This document shows, piece by piece, positions 1 through 7,174 of a stretch of 10,864 nucleotides of DNA. The position numbers were made by a program, and so were the translations under genes. The stretch is from an uncultured Eubacteriales bacterium (lineage in GTDB: Bacteria > Bacillota_I > Bacilli_A > RF39 > UBA660). Position 1 is the stretch's first letter. Every line of letters begins with the position of its first letter. The notes beneath the pieces are model-generated. The model was not told where the DNA came from. It did no database searches and was given only the letters and a program-made list of their open reading frames with translations. The DNA is taken from contig OMQW01000036.1 of NCBI GenBank assembly GCA_900313345.1, forward strand, positions 1 through 10,864, read 5' to 3'.

Positions 1-127
1 CTTGAGGATCTAAATCTATTAATAATACCTTTTTTCCTAACACTGCAAGTGATGCAGAGAGATTTATACTTGTTGTAGTTTTTCCTACTCCACCTTTTTG
101 ATTTACTAGTGAAATTGTTCTTCCCAT
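1..127 (-). CDS. parA: ParA/Soj chromosome-partitioning ATPase (partial, 5' end only)
   Basis: The fragment encodes the N-terminal 42 residues of a ParA-family (MinD/ParA, deviant Walker A) ATPase. It begins MGRTISLVNQKGGVGKTT, with the signature KGGVGKTT P-loop at about residues 11-18, and ends in the conserved LLIDLDPQ strand (Walker A' region). ParA/Soj binds DNA non-specifically as an ATP dimer and acts with ParB/Spo0J in origin segregation and control of DnaA; this role is family knowledge. The start is taken at 127 because the family protein begins M-G-[KR]. An in-frame ATG at 154 would fall almost at the predicted transcription start and give a leaderless message. The gene lies downstream of noc on the same strand, as soj does in Bacillus, so spo0J/parB would be expected just outside the window. 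The rest of the gene runs off the left edge. Confidence 0.93.
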   Translation of the reverse strand, partial: MGRTISLVNQKGGVGKTTTSINLSASLAVLGKKVLLIDLDPQ

Positions 128-159
128 AATATTACTTTGCTCACTTTCTAACATCTAAT

Positions 160-188
160 ATTGTATCAAACATTTATATATTTGAAAA
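160..188 (-). promoter_or_regulatory. Candidate promoter of parA
   Basis: On the minus strand there is an extended -10 (TGA-TACAAT, hexamer at 160-165) and a weak -35 (TTTTCA, 183-188) with a 17-base spacer. The predicted start near 153 gives a leader of about 26 bases to the ATG at 127. It lies just after the noc terminator hairpin, which fits parA having its own promoter. Confidence 0.5.
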
Positions 189-225
189 TAAAAATTAAAA
201 TAAAAGGCATAAATTTCTTATGCCT
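186..225 (-). terminator. Intrinsic terminator after noc
   Basis: On the minus strand the arms AGGCATAA and TTATGCCT (218-225 and 205-212) form a perfect 8-bp stem with a 5-base loop, followed by an interrupted U-rich tract (204 down to about 186). The first arm overlaps the noc stop codon TAG (226-224). It separates noc from parA. Confidence 0.7.
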
Positions 226-1657
226 AATAGTTACTGTTTTTATCTATTTTTATTAAGATTTGATATTCATTTTCGAAATTCATTTCATCAATATCAATCT
301 TTGCTCCATGCATTTCAAGATCTTTTAAAGTTTCTCTTATTCTATCTACCATTTGTTTAGTATTATAGTTTTCTCTTTGTTCTATTTTATTATTTAGATT
401 TTCTTTCATTAGAACTGAACCTAGAGATTCATTATTTTTAATATCTAAACTCTTATCTACTGGCTTTTGGAATAGAGTTTGATCTAAATCTGTTATCTTT
501 TCTTCTTTTGGTTTATTATTACTTGCAAAATCTATTAAACTATCAAACTTCTTAGGTTTCAAATATTCTTCTTTATGATAAGTGTTTCCAATTGATTTGT
601 TATTTGCTTCTGTTGGCATATTTATATCCATCAAATCTGGAGCTTGGAAATAATCTTCTTTATTTTCATTACTATTTTCACTATCCATAAGAGCTCTTTC
701 TGCTGGAGAGACATCTTGTTTAGGTTTATCTATATTTAGTAAACTATCTAAACTAGATATATTTGATTCATTACTAGGAGATGCAAATATATCTTTTGAA
801 TTTTCTTTTAATTCTTTTAAATTTTGGGTATTTGTAGATATAAGATTTGGAGTTGATTCTTCATTGCTTTCTTCTTCATCTTCATCATTATTTATTTCAC
901 CATAATTAATAATTTCATCATCATTAGTATTTCCACCCATTAAGAAACTCTTACTATTTGAAGTTTTATCACTATTAATTGATACTGGTTCTGGATTTAT
1001 TAAACTTTGTAAATCAAAGTCATTTTCTATATTATCTTGTTTCATATCTGGCATATTAATGTTCTTTATTTCTTCTTCAACTTTACGAACAGTTAATTTC
1101 TCCTTTATTATTTTGTTTAACATATCTATTTGTTTTTCTCTTGATGATAAATTAAGAAGAGCGCGTGCGTGACGTTCAGATATTTCTTCTTTTAATAGGG
1201 ATTCTTGAACTTCTTCTGGAAGAGATAATAATCTTAGTTTATTAGCTACTGCAGATTGACTTTTACCCATTGTTTTAGCCAATTCTTCTTGAGTCATTTC
1301 ATCTAATTCAATTATTTTTTGATAAGTTCTTGCTTCTTCTATTGGATTTAAGTTCTTTCTTTGTAAATTTTCTAGAAGTGCTACTTTTGCAGCTTCTTTA
1401 TCATCTAAATTTCTAATAATTGCTGGAATTGTTGTCATTCCTGCTAGTGCAGAAGCTTTATAGCGACGTTCTCCTGCTATTATTTCATATTTAGAATTAT
1501 TTATTTCACGAACAATAATTGGTTGAATTACACCATGTTCTTTAATTGATACAGCTAGTTCCTTTAAAGCTTTTTCATCAAAAACTTCACGAGGTTGGAA
1601 TCTATTTGGTATTATATCATCTAAATGTAAGAATATAACTTCGTTTTTTCCGTTCAT
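224..1657 (-). CDS. noc: Noc-type ParB-family nucleoid occlusion protein with a long acidic linker
   Basis: A 477-residue ParB/Noc-family CTPase-type DNA-binding protein. The N-terminal ParB domain (about 1-115) has QPIIVR (45-50), GERR (62-65) and ENLQR (96-100), the motifs of the CTP-binding fold. A central helix-turn-helix domain follows (about 120-200). The C-terminal dimerisation segment (435-473) resembles that of Bacillus Noc (IRETLKDLEMHGAKID, then YQILIKI). The DNA-reading residues Q134, K140 and R162 match the Noc set (Q, K, N, R) rather than the ParB set (R, T, A, G); the third position is S145. The gene also occupies the Noc position, between rsmG and parA. Noc blocks septation over the nucleoid by binding NBS sites and the membrane (family knowledge). 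Two oddities: no N-terminal amphipathic helix precedes the ParB domain, and residues about 201-432 are an acidic, Asn/Ser-rich linker absent from the roughly 280-residue Bacillus protein. The start has an AGAGGG ribosome site, and an in-frame TAG upstream excludes a longer N-terminus. A divergent Spo0J remains possible. Confidence 0.85.
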   Translation of the reverse strand: MNGKNEVIFLHLDDIIPNRFQPREVFDEKALKELAVSIKEHGVIQPIIVREINNSKYEIIAGERRYKASALAGMTTIPAIIRNLDDKEAAKVALLENLQRKNLNPIEEARTYQKIIELDEMTQEELAKTMGKSQSAVANKLRLLSLPEEVQESLLKEEISERHARALLNLSSREKQIDMLNKIIKEKLTVRKVEEEIKNINMPDMKQDNIENDFDLQSLINPEPVSINSDKTSNSKSFLMGGNTNDDEIINYGEINNDEDEEESNEESTPNLISTNTQNLKELKENSKDIFASPSNESNISSLDSLLNIDKPKQDVSPAERALMDSENSNENKEDYFQAPDLMDINMPTEANNKSIGNTYHKEEYLKPKKFDSLIDFASNNKPKEEKITDLDQTLFQKPVDKSLDIKNNESLGSVLMKENLNNKIEQRENYNTKQMVDRIRETLKDLEMHGAKIDIDEMNFENEYQILIKIDKNSNY

Positions 1658-1692
1658 AATATCCCTCTTTTCATCTTTTCTATTCTATGTGT

Positions 1693-1721
1693 ATTATAGC
1701 ATTAATTTTTTTTAATAACAA
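1693..1721 (-). promoter_or_regulatory. Promoter of noc, inside the 3' end of rsmG
   Basis: On the minus strand there is a perfect -10 TATAAT (1693-1698) preceded by the extended element TGC, and a -35 TTGTTA (1716-1721) at 17-base spacing. The -35 and most of the spacer lie in the last codons of rsmG. The predicted leader to the noc ATG is about 29 bases and carries the AGAGGG ribosome site. Confidence 0.75.
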
Positions 1722-2340
1722 GAATATTTCTAAGACTTTCTTCTTTAGGTAAATAAAATTCTTCTTTTCTTTCTATTTTTAATTTATTCTTCTTTAAAGT
1801 CTTATCAGCTTCTTTTATTTCATCATCTACATGTGATTTTAATGGAATAAAAAGTGTATCTTCATCTATTAAATTTGCCATATAAACTAATAATTTATTT
1901 AAATTTGCAACTGCTCTTGTTGTTATTATGTCATAGTGAGAAACTTTTAAATTTTCAACTCTTTCATGTATTGCTTTTATATCTTTTAAATCTAATTCTT
2001 TTATTACTTCATTTAAAAAATTTATTCTTTTATTTAAACTATCAACTAATGTTATTTTAAGGTTAGGATAAAATATTTTTAATACTAGTCCAGGAAAACC
2101 TGCACCTGTACCAAAATCTAAAAGAGTAGAGTAGTTATTTAAATTAACTACCTTTGAAATAGTTAAACTATCATAAAAATGTTTTAAATATACATCTTCT
2201 TTTTTTGTTATTCTAGTAAGATTAATTTTTTCATTCCATTCTATTAACATCTTATAGTACTTTTCTAAATCTTCTAACATTTTTGGTGTATACTTTATAT
2301 TTAATTTTTCTATTTCTTTTATAAATTCTTTATTATTCAT
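1702..2340 (-). CDS. rsmG: 16S rRNA (guanine-N7) methyltransferase RsmG (GidB)
   Basis: A 212-residue SAM-dependent methyltransferase of the RsmG/GidB family, which methylates N7 of G527 (E. coli numbering) in the 530 loop of 16S rRNA; loss of it gives low-level streptomycin resistance (family knowledge). Visible features are NLTRI (40-44), HFYDSL (54-59), the SAM-binding glycine motif LLDFGTGAGFPG (73-84), the acidic end of strand beta-2 at D100, and the family motif TRAVANL (141-147) near the active site. It is somewhat shorter than the Bacillus protein (about 239 residues), mainly at the C-terminus. Its ATG overlaps the last 8 bases of mnmG, so it is probably translationally coupled, and AAGGA lies about 10 bases upstream inside mnmG. 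The 3' end carries the noc promoter. Confidence 0.96.
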   Translation of the reverse strand: MNNKEFIKEIEKLNIKYTPKMLEDLEKYYKMLIEWNEKINLTRITKKEDVYLKHFYDSLTISKVVNLNNYSTLLDFGTGAGFPGLVLKIFYPNLKITLVDSLNKRINFLNEVIKELDLKDIKAIHERVENLKVSHYDIITTRAVANLNKLLVYMANLIDEDTLFIPLKSHVDDEIKEADKTLKKNKLKIERKEEFYLPKEESLRNILVIKKN

Positions 2341-4213
2341 TAGATTCGTTCCTTTTTAAATAAACCATTAAAATTGATATATCTGCTGGATTAACTCCAC
2401 TTATTCTTGATGCTTGTCCTAAAGATGTTGGTCTTATTTTATTTAGTTTTTCTCTTGCTTCACTTGCTATATTTGGTACTTTATTATAATCAATATCTTC
2501 TGGTATTTTTTTGTTTTCTAGATTAAGCATTTTTTTAGCTTCTTCTAGAGCTTTATCGATATATCCTGCATATTTAATATTGATAACTACTTCTTCTATT
2601 TCGTCATCTGTATATGGAATTTCTATAAAATGTTTTATGTTTTCTATTGTTATTTCTGGTCTTTTTAATAAGTTATACATACTTATTCCATCTTTTAATG
2701 TACTACTTCCAATAGATTCTAGATAATTATTAACTTCTTCTTTTGGTGTTACTTTATTTTCTTTTAAGTATTTTTTTAATTCTTCTATATGTTGTAATTT
2801 ATTTTCAAATTCTTTATATTTAGAATCACTTACTAATCCTACATCATGACCATATTTTCTTAATCTTATATCAGCATTATCATTTCTTAGTAATAGACGA
2901 TATTCTGCACGTGATGTTAGCATTCTATATGGATCTTTTACTCCTTTAGTTACTAAATCATCTATTAATACACCAATATATGCTTCATTTCTTTTTAATA
3001 TTAATGGATCTTTTCCATCTACTTTTAGAGCGGCATTAATTCCTGCTATAATACCTTGTCCTGCTGCTTCTTCATAGCCACTTGTACCATTTATTTGTCC
3101 TGCAGTAAAAATATTTTCTACTACTTTACTTTCTAGACTTTGTTTTAATTGTCTTGAATCTATAGCATCATATTCAATTGCATAAGCATATTTTAATATT
3201 TTAGCATGTTCAAAACCAGGTAGGGAATGTACCATTTTTTCTTGGATGTCATGTGGCATACTTGTTGAAAATCCTTGTAAGTATATAGTATTACCATAAT
3301 CTTTGCTTGATTCATCTATACTTTCTGGTTCTATAAATAATTGATGACGTTCTTTATCTTTAAAACGAACTACTTTATCTTCAATAGATGGACAGTATCT
3401 AGGTCCAACACCTTCTACATAACCACCATACATACTAGATTTTTCTAAATTTTCATTTATTATTTTATGAGTAAGTGGGGTAGTGTATGTTAAGTGACAT
3501 GCTATTTGATTTTTATAATCATAATAAGCTTTATTATCAAATGAGAATGTTAGCTCTTTATCATCACCTAATTCAAGTTCAGTTTTAGAGTAATCTATAG
3601 TATTTTTATCTATTCTTTGAGGTGTTCCTGTTTTTAATCTCAAAATATTAAATCCTAATTTCTTTAAATCATCACTTAAGTATTTACTAGGCCTTTCTCC
3701 ATGAGGTCCACCTGAATGTTTTTCTGAGCCTACTAAAATCATACCTTTTAAGTATGTTCCTGTTGTAATTACTAGTGTTTTAGTTTCTATTTCTTCTCCT
3801 GTTTCTAGAATTACTGATTTAATCTTATTGTTTTCTACATTTAAATGTTCTACAAGTGATTCTTTTACTGTTAAGTTTTCAGTACTCATTATAGTTTTTA
3901 ACATTTCTTTTGGATATATTACTTTATCTGCTTGTGAACGAAGTGCCCATACTGCTGGTCCTTTTTTAGTATTTAATAACTTTATTTGTAAAGTCGCTTT
4001 ATCGGCATTTCTACCCATTTCTCCACCTAAAGCATCTATTTCTCTTACAATTATTCCTTTTGCTGGCCCACCAATTGCTGGATTACATGGCATATCTGCT
4101 ATATTATTTATATTTCCTGTAATAAGAAGAGTATTTTTACCCATTCTTGCTGCTGCTAGAGATGCTTCACATCCTGCATGTCCACCACCTATTACTATTA
4201 CATCATATTTCAT
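2333..4213 (-). CDS. mnmG: tRNA uridine-5-carboxymethylaminomethyl modification FAD enzyme MnmG (GidA)
   Basis: At 626 residues this is full length for MnmG. With MnmE it installs the (carboxymethyl)aminomethyl group at C5 of the wobble uridine of several tRNAs, using FAD, NADH, a methylene-tetrahydrofolate C1 unit and glycine or ammonium (family knowledge). The N-terminal FAD dinucleotide motif GGGHAG is at 9-14. The two conserved cysteines are present: C43 in MPCNPAIGGP and C274 in PRYCPSIEDK. Also present are GTPQRID (196-202), the FAD-binding AGQINGTSGYEEAAGQG (371-387), DPYRMLTSRAEYRL (427-440) and the C-terminal helical MnmE/tRNA-binding region with RPTSLGQASRISGV. The start ATG has AAGGTGAT upstream and lies 12 bases after the mnmE stop. 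It is co-transcribed with mnmE and rsmG. Confidence 0.98.
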   Translation of the reverse strand: MKYDVIVIGGGHAGCEASLAAARMGKNTLLITGNINNIADMPCNPAIGGPAKGIIVREIDALGGEMGRNADKATLQIKLLNTKKGPAVWALRSQADKVIYPKEMLKTIMSTENLTVKESLVEHLNVENNKIKSVILETGEEIETKTLVITTGTYLKGMILVGSEKHSGGPHGERPSKYLSDDLKKLGFNILRLKTGTPQRIDKNTIDYSKTELELGDDKELTFSFDNKAYYDYKNQIACHLTYTTPLTHKIINENLEKSSMYGGYVEGVGPRYCPSIEDKVVRFKDKERHQLFIEPESIDESSKDYGNTIYLQGFSTSMPHDIQEKMVHSLPGFEHAKILKYAYAIEYDAIDSRQLKQSLESKVVENIFTAGQINGTSGYEEAAGQGIIAGINAALKVDGKDPLILKRNEAYIGVLIDDLVTKGVKDPYRMLTSRAEYRLLLRNDNADIRLRKYGHDVGLVSDSKYKEFENKLQHIEELKKYLKENKVTPKEEVNNYLESIGSSTLKDGISMYNLLKRPEITIENIKHFIEIPYTDDEIEEVVINIKYAGYIDKALEEAKKMLNLENKKIPEDIDYNKVPNIASEAREKLNKIRPTSLGQASRISGVNPADISILMVYLKRNESNE

Positions 4214-4225
4214 CTTTATATCACC

Positions 4226-5581
4226 TTATTTTCCTACACAGAAATTCTTAAATAAATTATCTAAAATTTCATCACTATATGTTGTTCCTATTATTTCTCC
4301 TAAATAATCAAAAGCATCTTTTATATCTATTTCTATCATATCTATAGGTACATTATTAATTGTTCCTTGGTATGCATTTTCAAGTGAAGCTTTAGTTTTT
4401 TTTGCTAGAGACATACTTCTTGCTGATGTTAAATATGTATAATCTAATGTATCTATCATATCTAAATTAAATAATTCTTTTATTTTATCCTTTAATGGCA
4501 TAATTCCATTGCTATCTAATGTATTAGTTTCAATTATTATTCTATTTTCTAGTAATTTTTTATCTATTTTACTATCTAAATCATTCTTATTTAATATTAC
4601 TATACTTGTTTTGTTTTTTGTTTTATCAAGAATTTCTAAGTCTTCTTTAGTTAGTTTTTCACCACTATTTAAAACTACTAATACTAAATCGGCTTTATCT
4701 ATTAAGTCTAAACTTTTTAATACACCTATTTTTTCTACTTTATCTTCTGTTTCTCTTATACCTGCAGTATCTATAATATTTAAATTAATTCCATCAATAT
4801 ATATTTCACCTTCAACAATATCTCTTGTTGTTCCTGGAATATCTGTTACGATTGCTTTATTTTCATCTAGTAAACTATTTAATATACTACTTTTACCTAC
4901 ATTAGGTCTTCCTACTATTATAGTTTTAATACCTGTTTTAATTATTTGCTTATTTTCTGATTCATTTATTAATTTATTTATATCTTTTAATAAGTATTCT
5001 AAAGTTTTTTTTATTTTTTCATCATTCATTACTTCTATATCATAATATTCTGGATAATCTATATTTACTTCTATATGAGAGATTAAATCAGTTATTTTAT
5101 TACGATATTCTGTAATTAAATTTTTTAGATTTCCTTTTTCATTTTTAAGAGCGAGTCTTCTTTCTATATCTGATTTACTTTCAATTAAATCCATTACTGC
5201 TTCTGATTCTGTAAGATCAATTCTTCCATTTAAGAAAGCTCTTTTAGTAAATTCACCACGTTCTGCAAGTCTTGCACCATTTAATAATAATACTTCTAAT
5301 ACTTTATTAGTTGTATTAATACCTCCATGACAATTGACTTCTACTACATCTTCTTTTGTATAAGTTCTAGGTGCGAGCATAATACTTACTAATACTTCAT
5401 CTATTTCTTCATCTTTATATACAATATGTCCATAATGAATAGTATGAGATTTTACTCTTTCTAAATTTTCTCCCTTAAAGACTTTATTAACTATTTTTAA
5501 TGCTTCTTTTCCAGTTACTCTTACTATTGATATTGCTCCAACACCAAGGGATGTTGATATTGCTACAATTGTATCATCCAT
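4226..5581 (-). CDS. mnmE: tRNA modification GTPase MnmE (TrmE/ThdF)
   Basis: A 451-residue three-domain GTPase: an N-terminal folate-binding domain (1-118), a helical domain split around the G domain, and the G domain (about 216-375). The G motifs are GRPNVGKS (224-231), TDIPGTTRD (246-254), DTAG (271-274) and NKND (331-334). The protein ends in the family-specific C-terminal CVGK, whose cysteine (C448) is needed for tRNA modification in E. coli. It partners MnmG, encoded directly downstream. The start is set at 5581, not at the in-frame ATG at 5602: a GGAGG ribosome site (5590-5594) sits 8 bases before 5581, family proteins begin M-D-T-I, and the ATG at 5602 would lie upstream of the likely transcription start. 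The frame is intact. Confidence 0.97.
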   Translation of the reverse strand: MDDTIVAISTSLGVGAISIVRVTGKEALKIVNKVFKGENLERVKSHTIHYGHIVYKDEEIDEVLVSIMLAPRTYTKEDVVEVNCHGGINTTNKVLEVLLLNGARLAERGEFTKRAFLNGRIDLTESEAVMDLIESKSDIERRLALKNEKGNLKNLITEYRNKITDLISHIEVNIDYPEYYDIEVMNDEKIKKTLEYLLKDINKLINESENKQIIKTGIKTIIVGRPNVGKSSILNSLLDENKAIVTDIPGTTRDIVEGEIYIDGINLNIIDTAGIRETEDKVEKIGVLKSLDLIDKADLVLVVLNSGEKLTKEDLEILDKTKNKTSIVILNKNDLDSKIDKKLLENRIIIETNTLDSNGIMPLKDKIKELFNLDMIDTLDYTYLTSARSMSLAKKTKASLENAYQGTINNVPIDMIEIDIKDAFDYLGEIIGTTYSDEILDNLFKNFCVGK

Positions 5582-5589
5582 ATTTCTCG

Positions 5590-5594
5590 CCTCC
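5590..5594 (-). promoter_or_regulatory. Ribosome binding site that fixes the mnmE start
   Basis: GGAGG on the minus strand, 8 bases before the ATG at 5581. It lies inside the longer alternative reading frame that begins at 5602, so it argues for the shorter protein. Confidence 0.85.
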
Positions 5595-5604
5595 AAATAC
5601 ACAT

Positions 5605-5613
5605 ATTATAGCA
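5605..5613 (-). promoter_or_regulatory. Extended -10 promoter of mnmE
   Basis: TGC-TATAAT on the minus strand (hexamer at 5605-5610, TGC at 5611-5613) gives a perfect extended -10. No good -35 is seen at 16-18 bases, where the sequence belongs to the jag terminator. The predicted leader is about 17 bases. The nine-base element is identical to that of the noc promoter. Confidence 0.6.
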
Positions 5614-5621
5614 TATATATT

Positions 5622-5649
5622 AAAAAAGAAGAATTATTTTTCTTCTTTT
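5622..5649 (-). terminator. Intrinsic terminator after jag
   Basis: On the minus strand AAAAGAAGAA (5649-5640) pairs with TTCTTCTTTT (5633-5624) across a 6-base loop. The U run closing the second arm continues for two more bases to 5622. The stem has few GC pairs. The first arm is the last codons of jag and the stop codon lies in the loop. Confidence 0.55.
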
Positions 5650-6236
5650 GGTTCAATAATTACATATCTATTAGGTTCTTCACCTTCACTATGTGTTTTT
5701 ACATATCTATCATCTTTTAAAATATTATGAATAATTCTTCTTTCATAAGAATTCATTCTATCAAGTTTTACTGGAATATGACTATTTCTTACTTCGTGAG
5801 CGATGTTAAATGCTAGATGTTCTAAACTTTTTTCTCTTTTCTTTTCATAATCACTTACATTAATTACAAATTTGAAGTTTTCTCTAAGTTCTTTATTTAT
5901 ATGATGCATAACAATACTTTGTAATGCTTTAACATTTTTAGCATTTTTTCCAATTAATAAAGCATCATTTTCTGAATAAATAGTAAATGTTGGATTAATA
6001 TTTTTATTTGTTAATTCTATTTTTATTGTATTATATCCAACTTTTTCAAGTAATTCTTTTATGTAACTTTTTATTTCTTCAAATAATTCTCTTTTTTCTA
6101 ATACTTCTATTACTACTTTTTCGTCTTTGTCTTCTTTAATATTAATAATTAAATTATTTTCTGTTTCTACTAAATCTTTTTTTGCTTTATTTATTGCTTC
6201 TTGTTTTGTTTCTCCAGTATATTCATGTCTTTCCAT
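5634..6236 (-). CDS. jag: KhpB/Jag RNA-binding protein (Jag_N, KH, R3H)
   Basis: A 200-residue protein with the three-part architecture of Jag (also KhpB/EloR): a Jag_N domain (about 3-50, with YTGETKQEAINKAKKDL), a KH domain (about 68-130) and an R3H domain (about 135-198) with the R-x3-H pair R166 and H170. In Gram-positive bacteria KhpB acts with KhpA as an RNA chaperone that affects cell elongation and division (family knowledge). The KH GxxG loop reads GKNA (96-99), so the second glycine is alanine. The gene follows yidC by 14 bases, has TAGGAG upstream, and probably shares its message with rnpA and yidC. A hairpin terminator overlaps its stop codon. The linker between Jag_N and KH is short, whereas some relatives have long charged linkers. 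Confidence 0.93.
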   Translation of the reverse strand: MERHEYTGETKQEAINKAKKDLVETENNLIINIKEDKDEKVVIEVLEKRELFEEIKSYIKELLEKVGYNTIKIELTNKNINPTFTIYSENDALLIGKNAKNVKALQSIVMHHINKELRENFKFVINVSDYEKKREKSLEHLAFNIAHEVRNSHIPVKLDRMNSYERRIIHNILKDDRYVKTHSEGEEPNRYVIIEPKEEK

Positions 6237-6250
6237 ACTATCACTCCTAC

Positions 6251-7174
6251 TTATTTACTTGATTCTTTCTTTACTAAATAATTTTGTAACATTGTACATA
6301 AATTATTTACAAACCAATATATACATAATGCTGATGGCATATAGAATGCTGTAATAATTATCATTACAGTCATATATATAGGCATCTTTTTCATAGCTGG
6401 ATCAATATTTTGACCACTTGTATTCATTTTAAATGAATAATAAGTTGTAAATGTTATTAAAAGCATTAATATTACGTACATATATAATGTTGGTGATGTT
6501 AATCCTACACTTGGTGTTGTTCCAAGTTGCATACCTAGGAAATTTCCTTCAAATATTACAGGGAAGCGTTGTACAGCTTCATAAAATGCTATAAATAATG
6601 GTAATTGTAAAAATGAGAATAAACATCCTGATGTTGGATTTATATTATATTTTTTATAAATCATCATCATTTCTTGACTTTGCTTCATCATAGAATCTTC
6701 ATCTTTACTATTTTTATATTTATTTTGTATTCTTTGAATTTCTGGTTGTGCTTTCTTCATATTTTCAGATTGCATAGCTGTTTTTCTTGTGAATGGAAAA
6801 CATACTAATCTTATTAATATTGTTAATATAATTAATGCTATAGCATAATTTTTAGTAATCATTCCTATCTTTAATATTATAAATGATAAAGGTTTTACTA
6901 ATACTTGTGTCCATAAATCTTCATATTTAGTACTTGTTATAGTAAAATCTTTACATTCTGGAAGTTTTTTTATATTTACACCATTTGTTTCATATTGTTT
7001 AATAGTTTTACTATCTGTAGGCTTACATAAAATATTTGCAGTTAAATTTTGTCCAGTTAATTTATTTGTTACTGGTTTTTTATTTTTATCTGTTAAAGTT
7101 TTTGTACATCCTGTTGTTAAGAATACTAATAGTAATAGTACTACTAATAGTTTCTTTTTATTTTTTTGATTCAT
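6251..7174 (-). CDS. yidC: Membrane protein insertase YidC/OxaA/SpoIIIJ (lipoprotein form)
   Basis: A 307-residue member of the YidC/Oxa1 family, which inserts and folds membrane proteins alone or with SecYEG. Residues 1-23 form a lipoprotein signal: NKKK, a hydrophobic run, then the lipobox TTGC with C23 as the predicted lipidated cysteine. An exported segment (24-90) follows. The 60KD_IMP domain (about 88-300) has predicted membrane spans near 91-125, 184-204, 230-248, 265-280 and 281-298. The groove arginine is R122 in ILIRLVCFPF, followed by the cytoplasmic hairpin with MKKAQPEIQRIQNKYK. The C-terminus is short (VKKESSK), unlike insertases with long basic ribosome-binding tails. It is longer than Bacillus SpoIIIJ (about 261 residues), mostly in the exported segment, which holds two cysteines (C50, C74). 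The ATG overlaps rnpA by 17 bases and is led by AAAGGAGA, so coupling is likely. Confidence 0.96.
   Translation of the reverse strand: MNQKNKKKLLVVLLLLVFLTTGCTKTLTDKNKKPVTNKLTGQNLTANILCKPTDSKTIKQYETNGVNIKKLPECKDFTITSTKYEDLWTQVLVKPLSFIILKIGMITKNYAIALIILTILIRLVCFPFTRKTAMQSENMKKAQPEIQRIQNKYKNSKDEDSMMKQSQEMMMIYKKYNINPTSGCLFSFLQLPLFIAFYEAVQRFPVIFEGNFLGMQLGTTPSVGLTSPTLYMYVILMLLITFTTYYSFKMNTSGQNIDPAMKKMPIYMTVMIIITAFYMPSALCIYWFVNNLCTMLQNYLVKKESSK

Noticed and set aside
128..154. ParA starting at the upstream ATG at 154
   Set aside because: The predicted transcription start lies at about this ATG, the family protein begins at the M-G-R at 127, and the extra residues MLESEQSNI have no counterpart in Soj.
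2904..2917. CACGTG core in mnmG as a possible parS site
   Set aside because: Only the 6-base core matches. The flanks of TGTTTCACGTGAAACA are absent and the bases encode conserved MnmG residues.
3828..4307. 159-codon plus-strand open frame opposite mnmG and mnmE
   Set aside because: It runs antisense to strongly conserved mnmG codons, shows no ribosome site and resembles no family. The other long plus-strand frames over 1854-7266 are rejected for the same reason.
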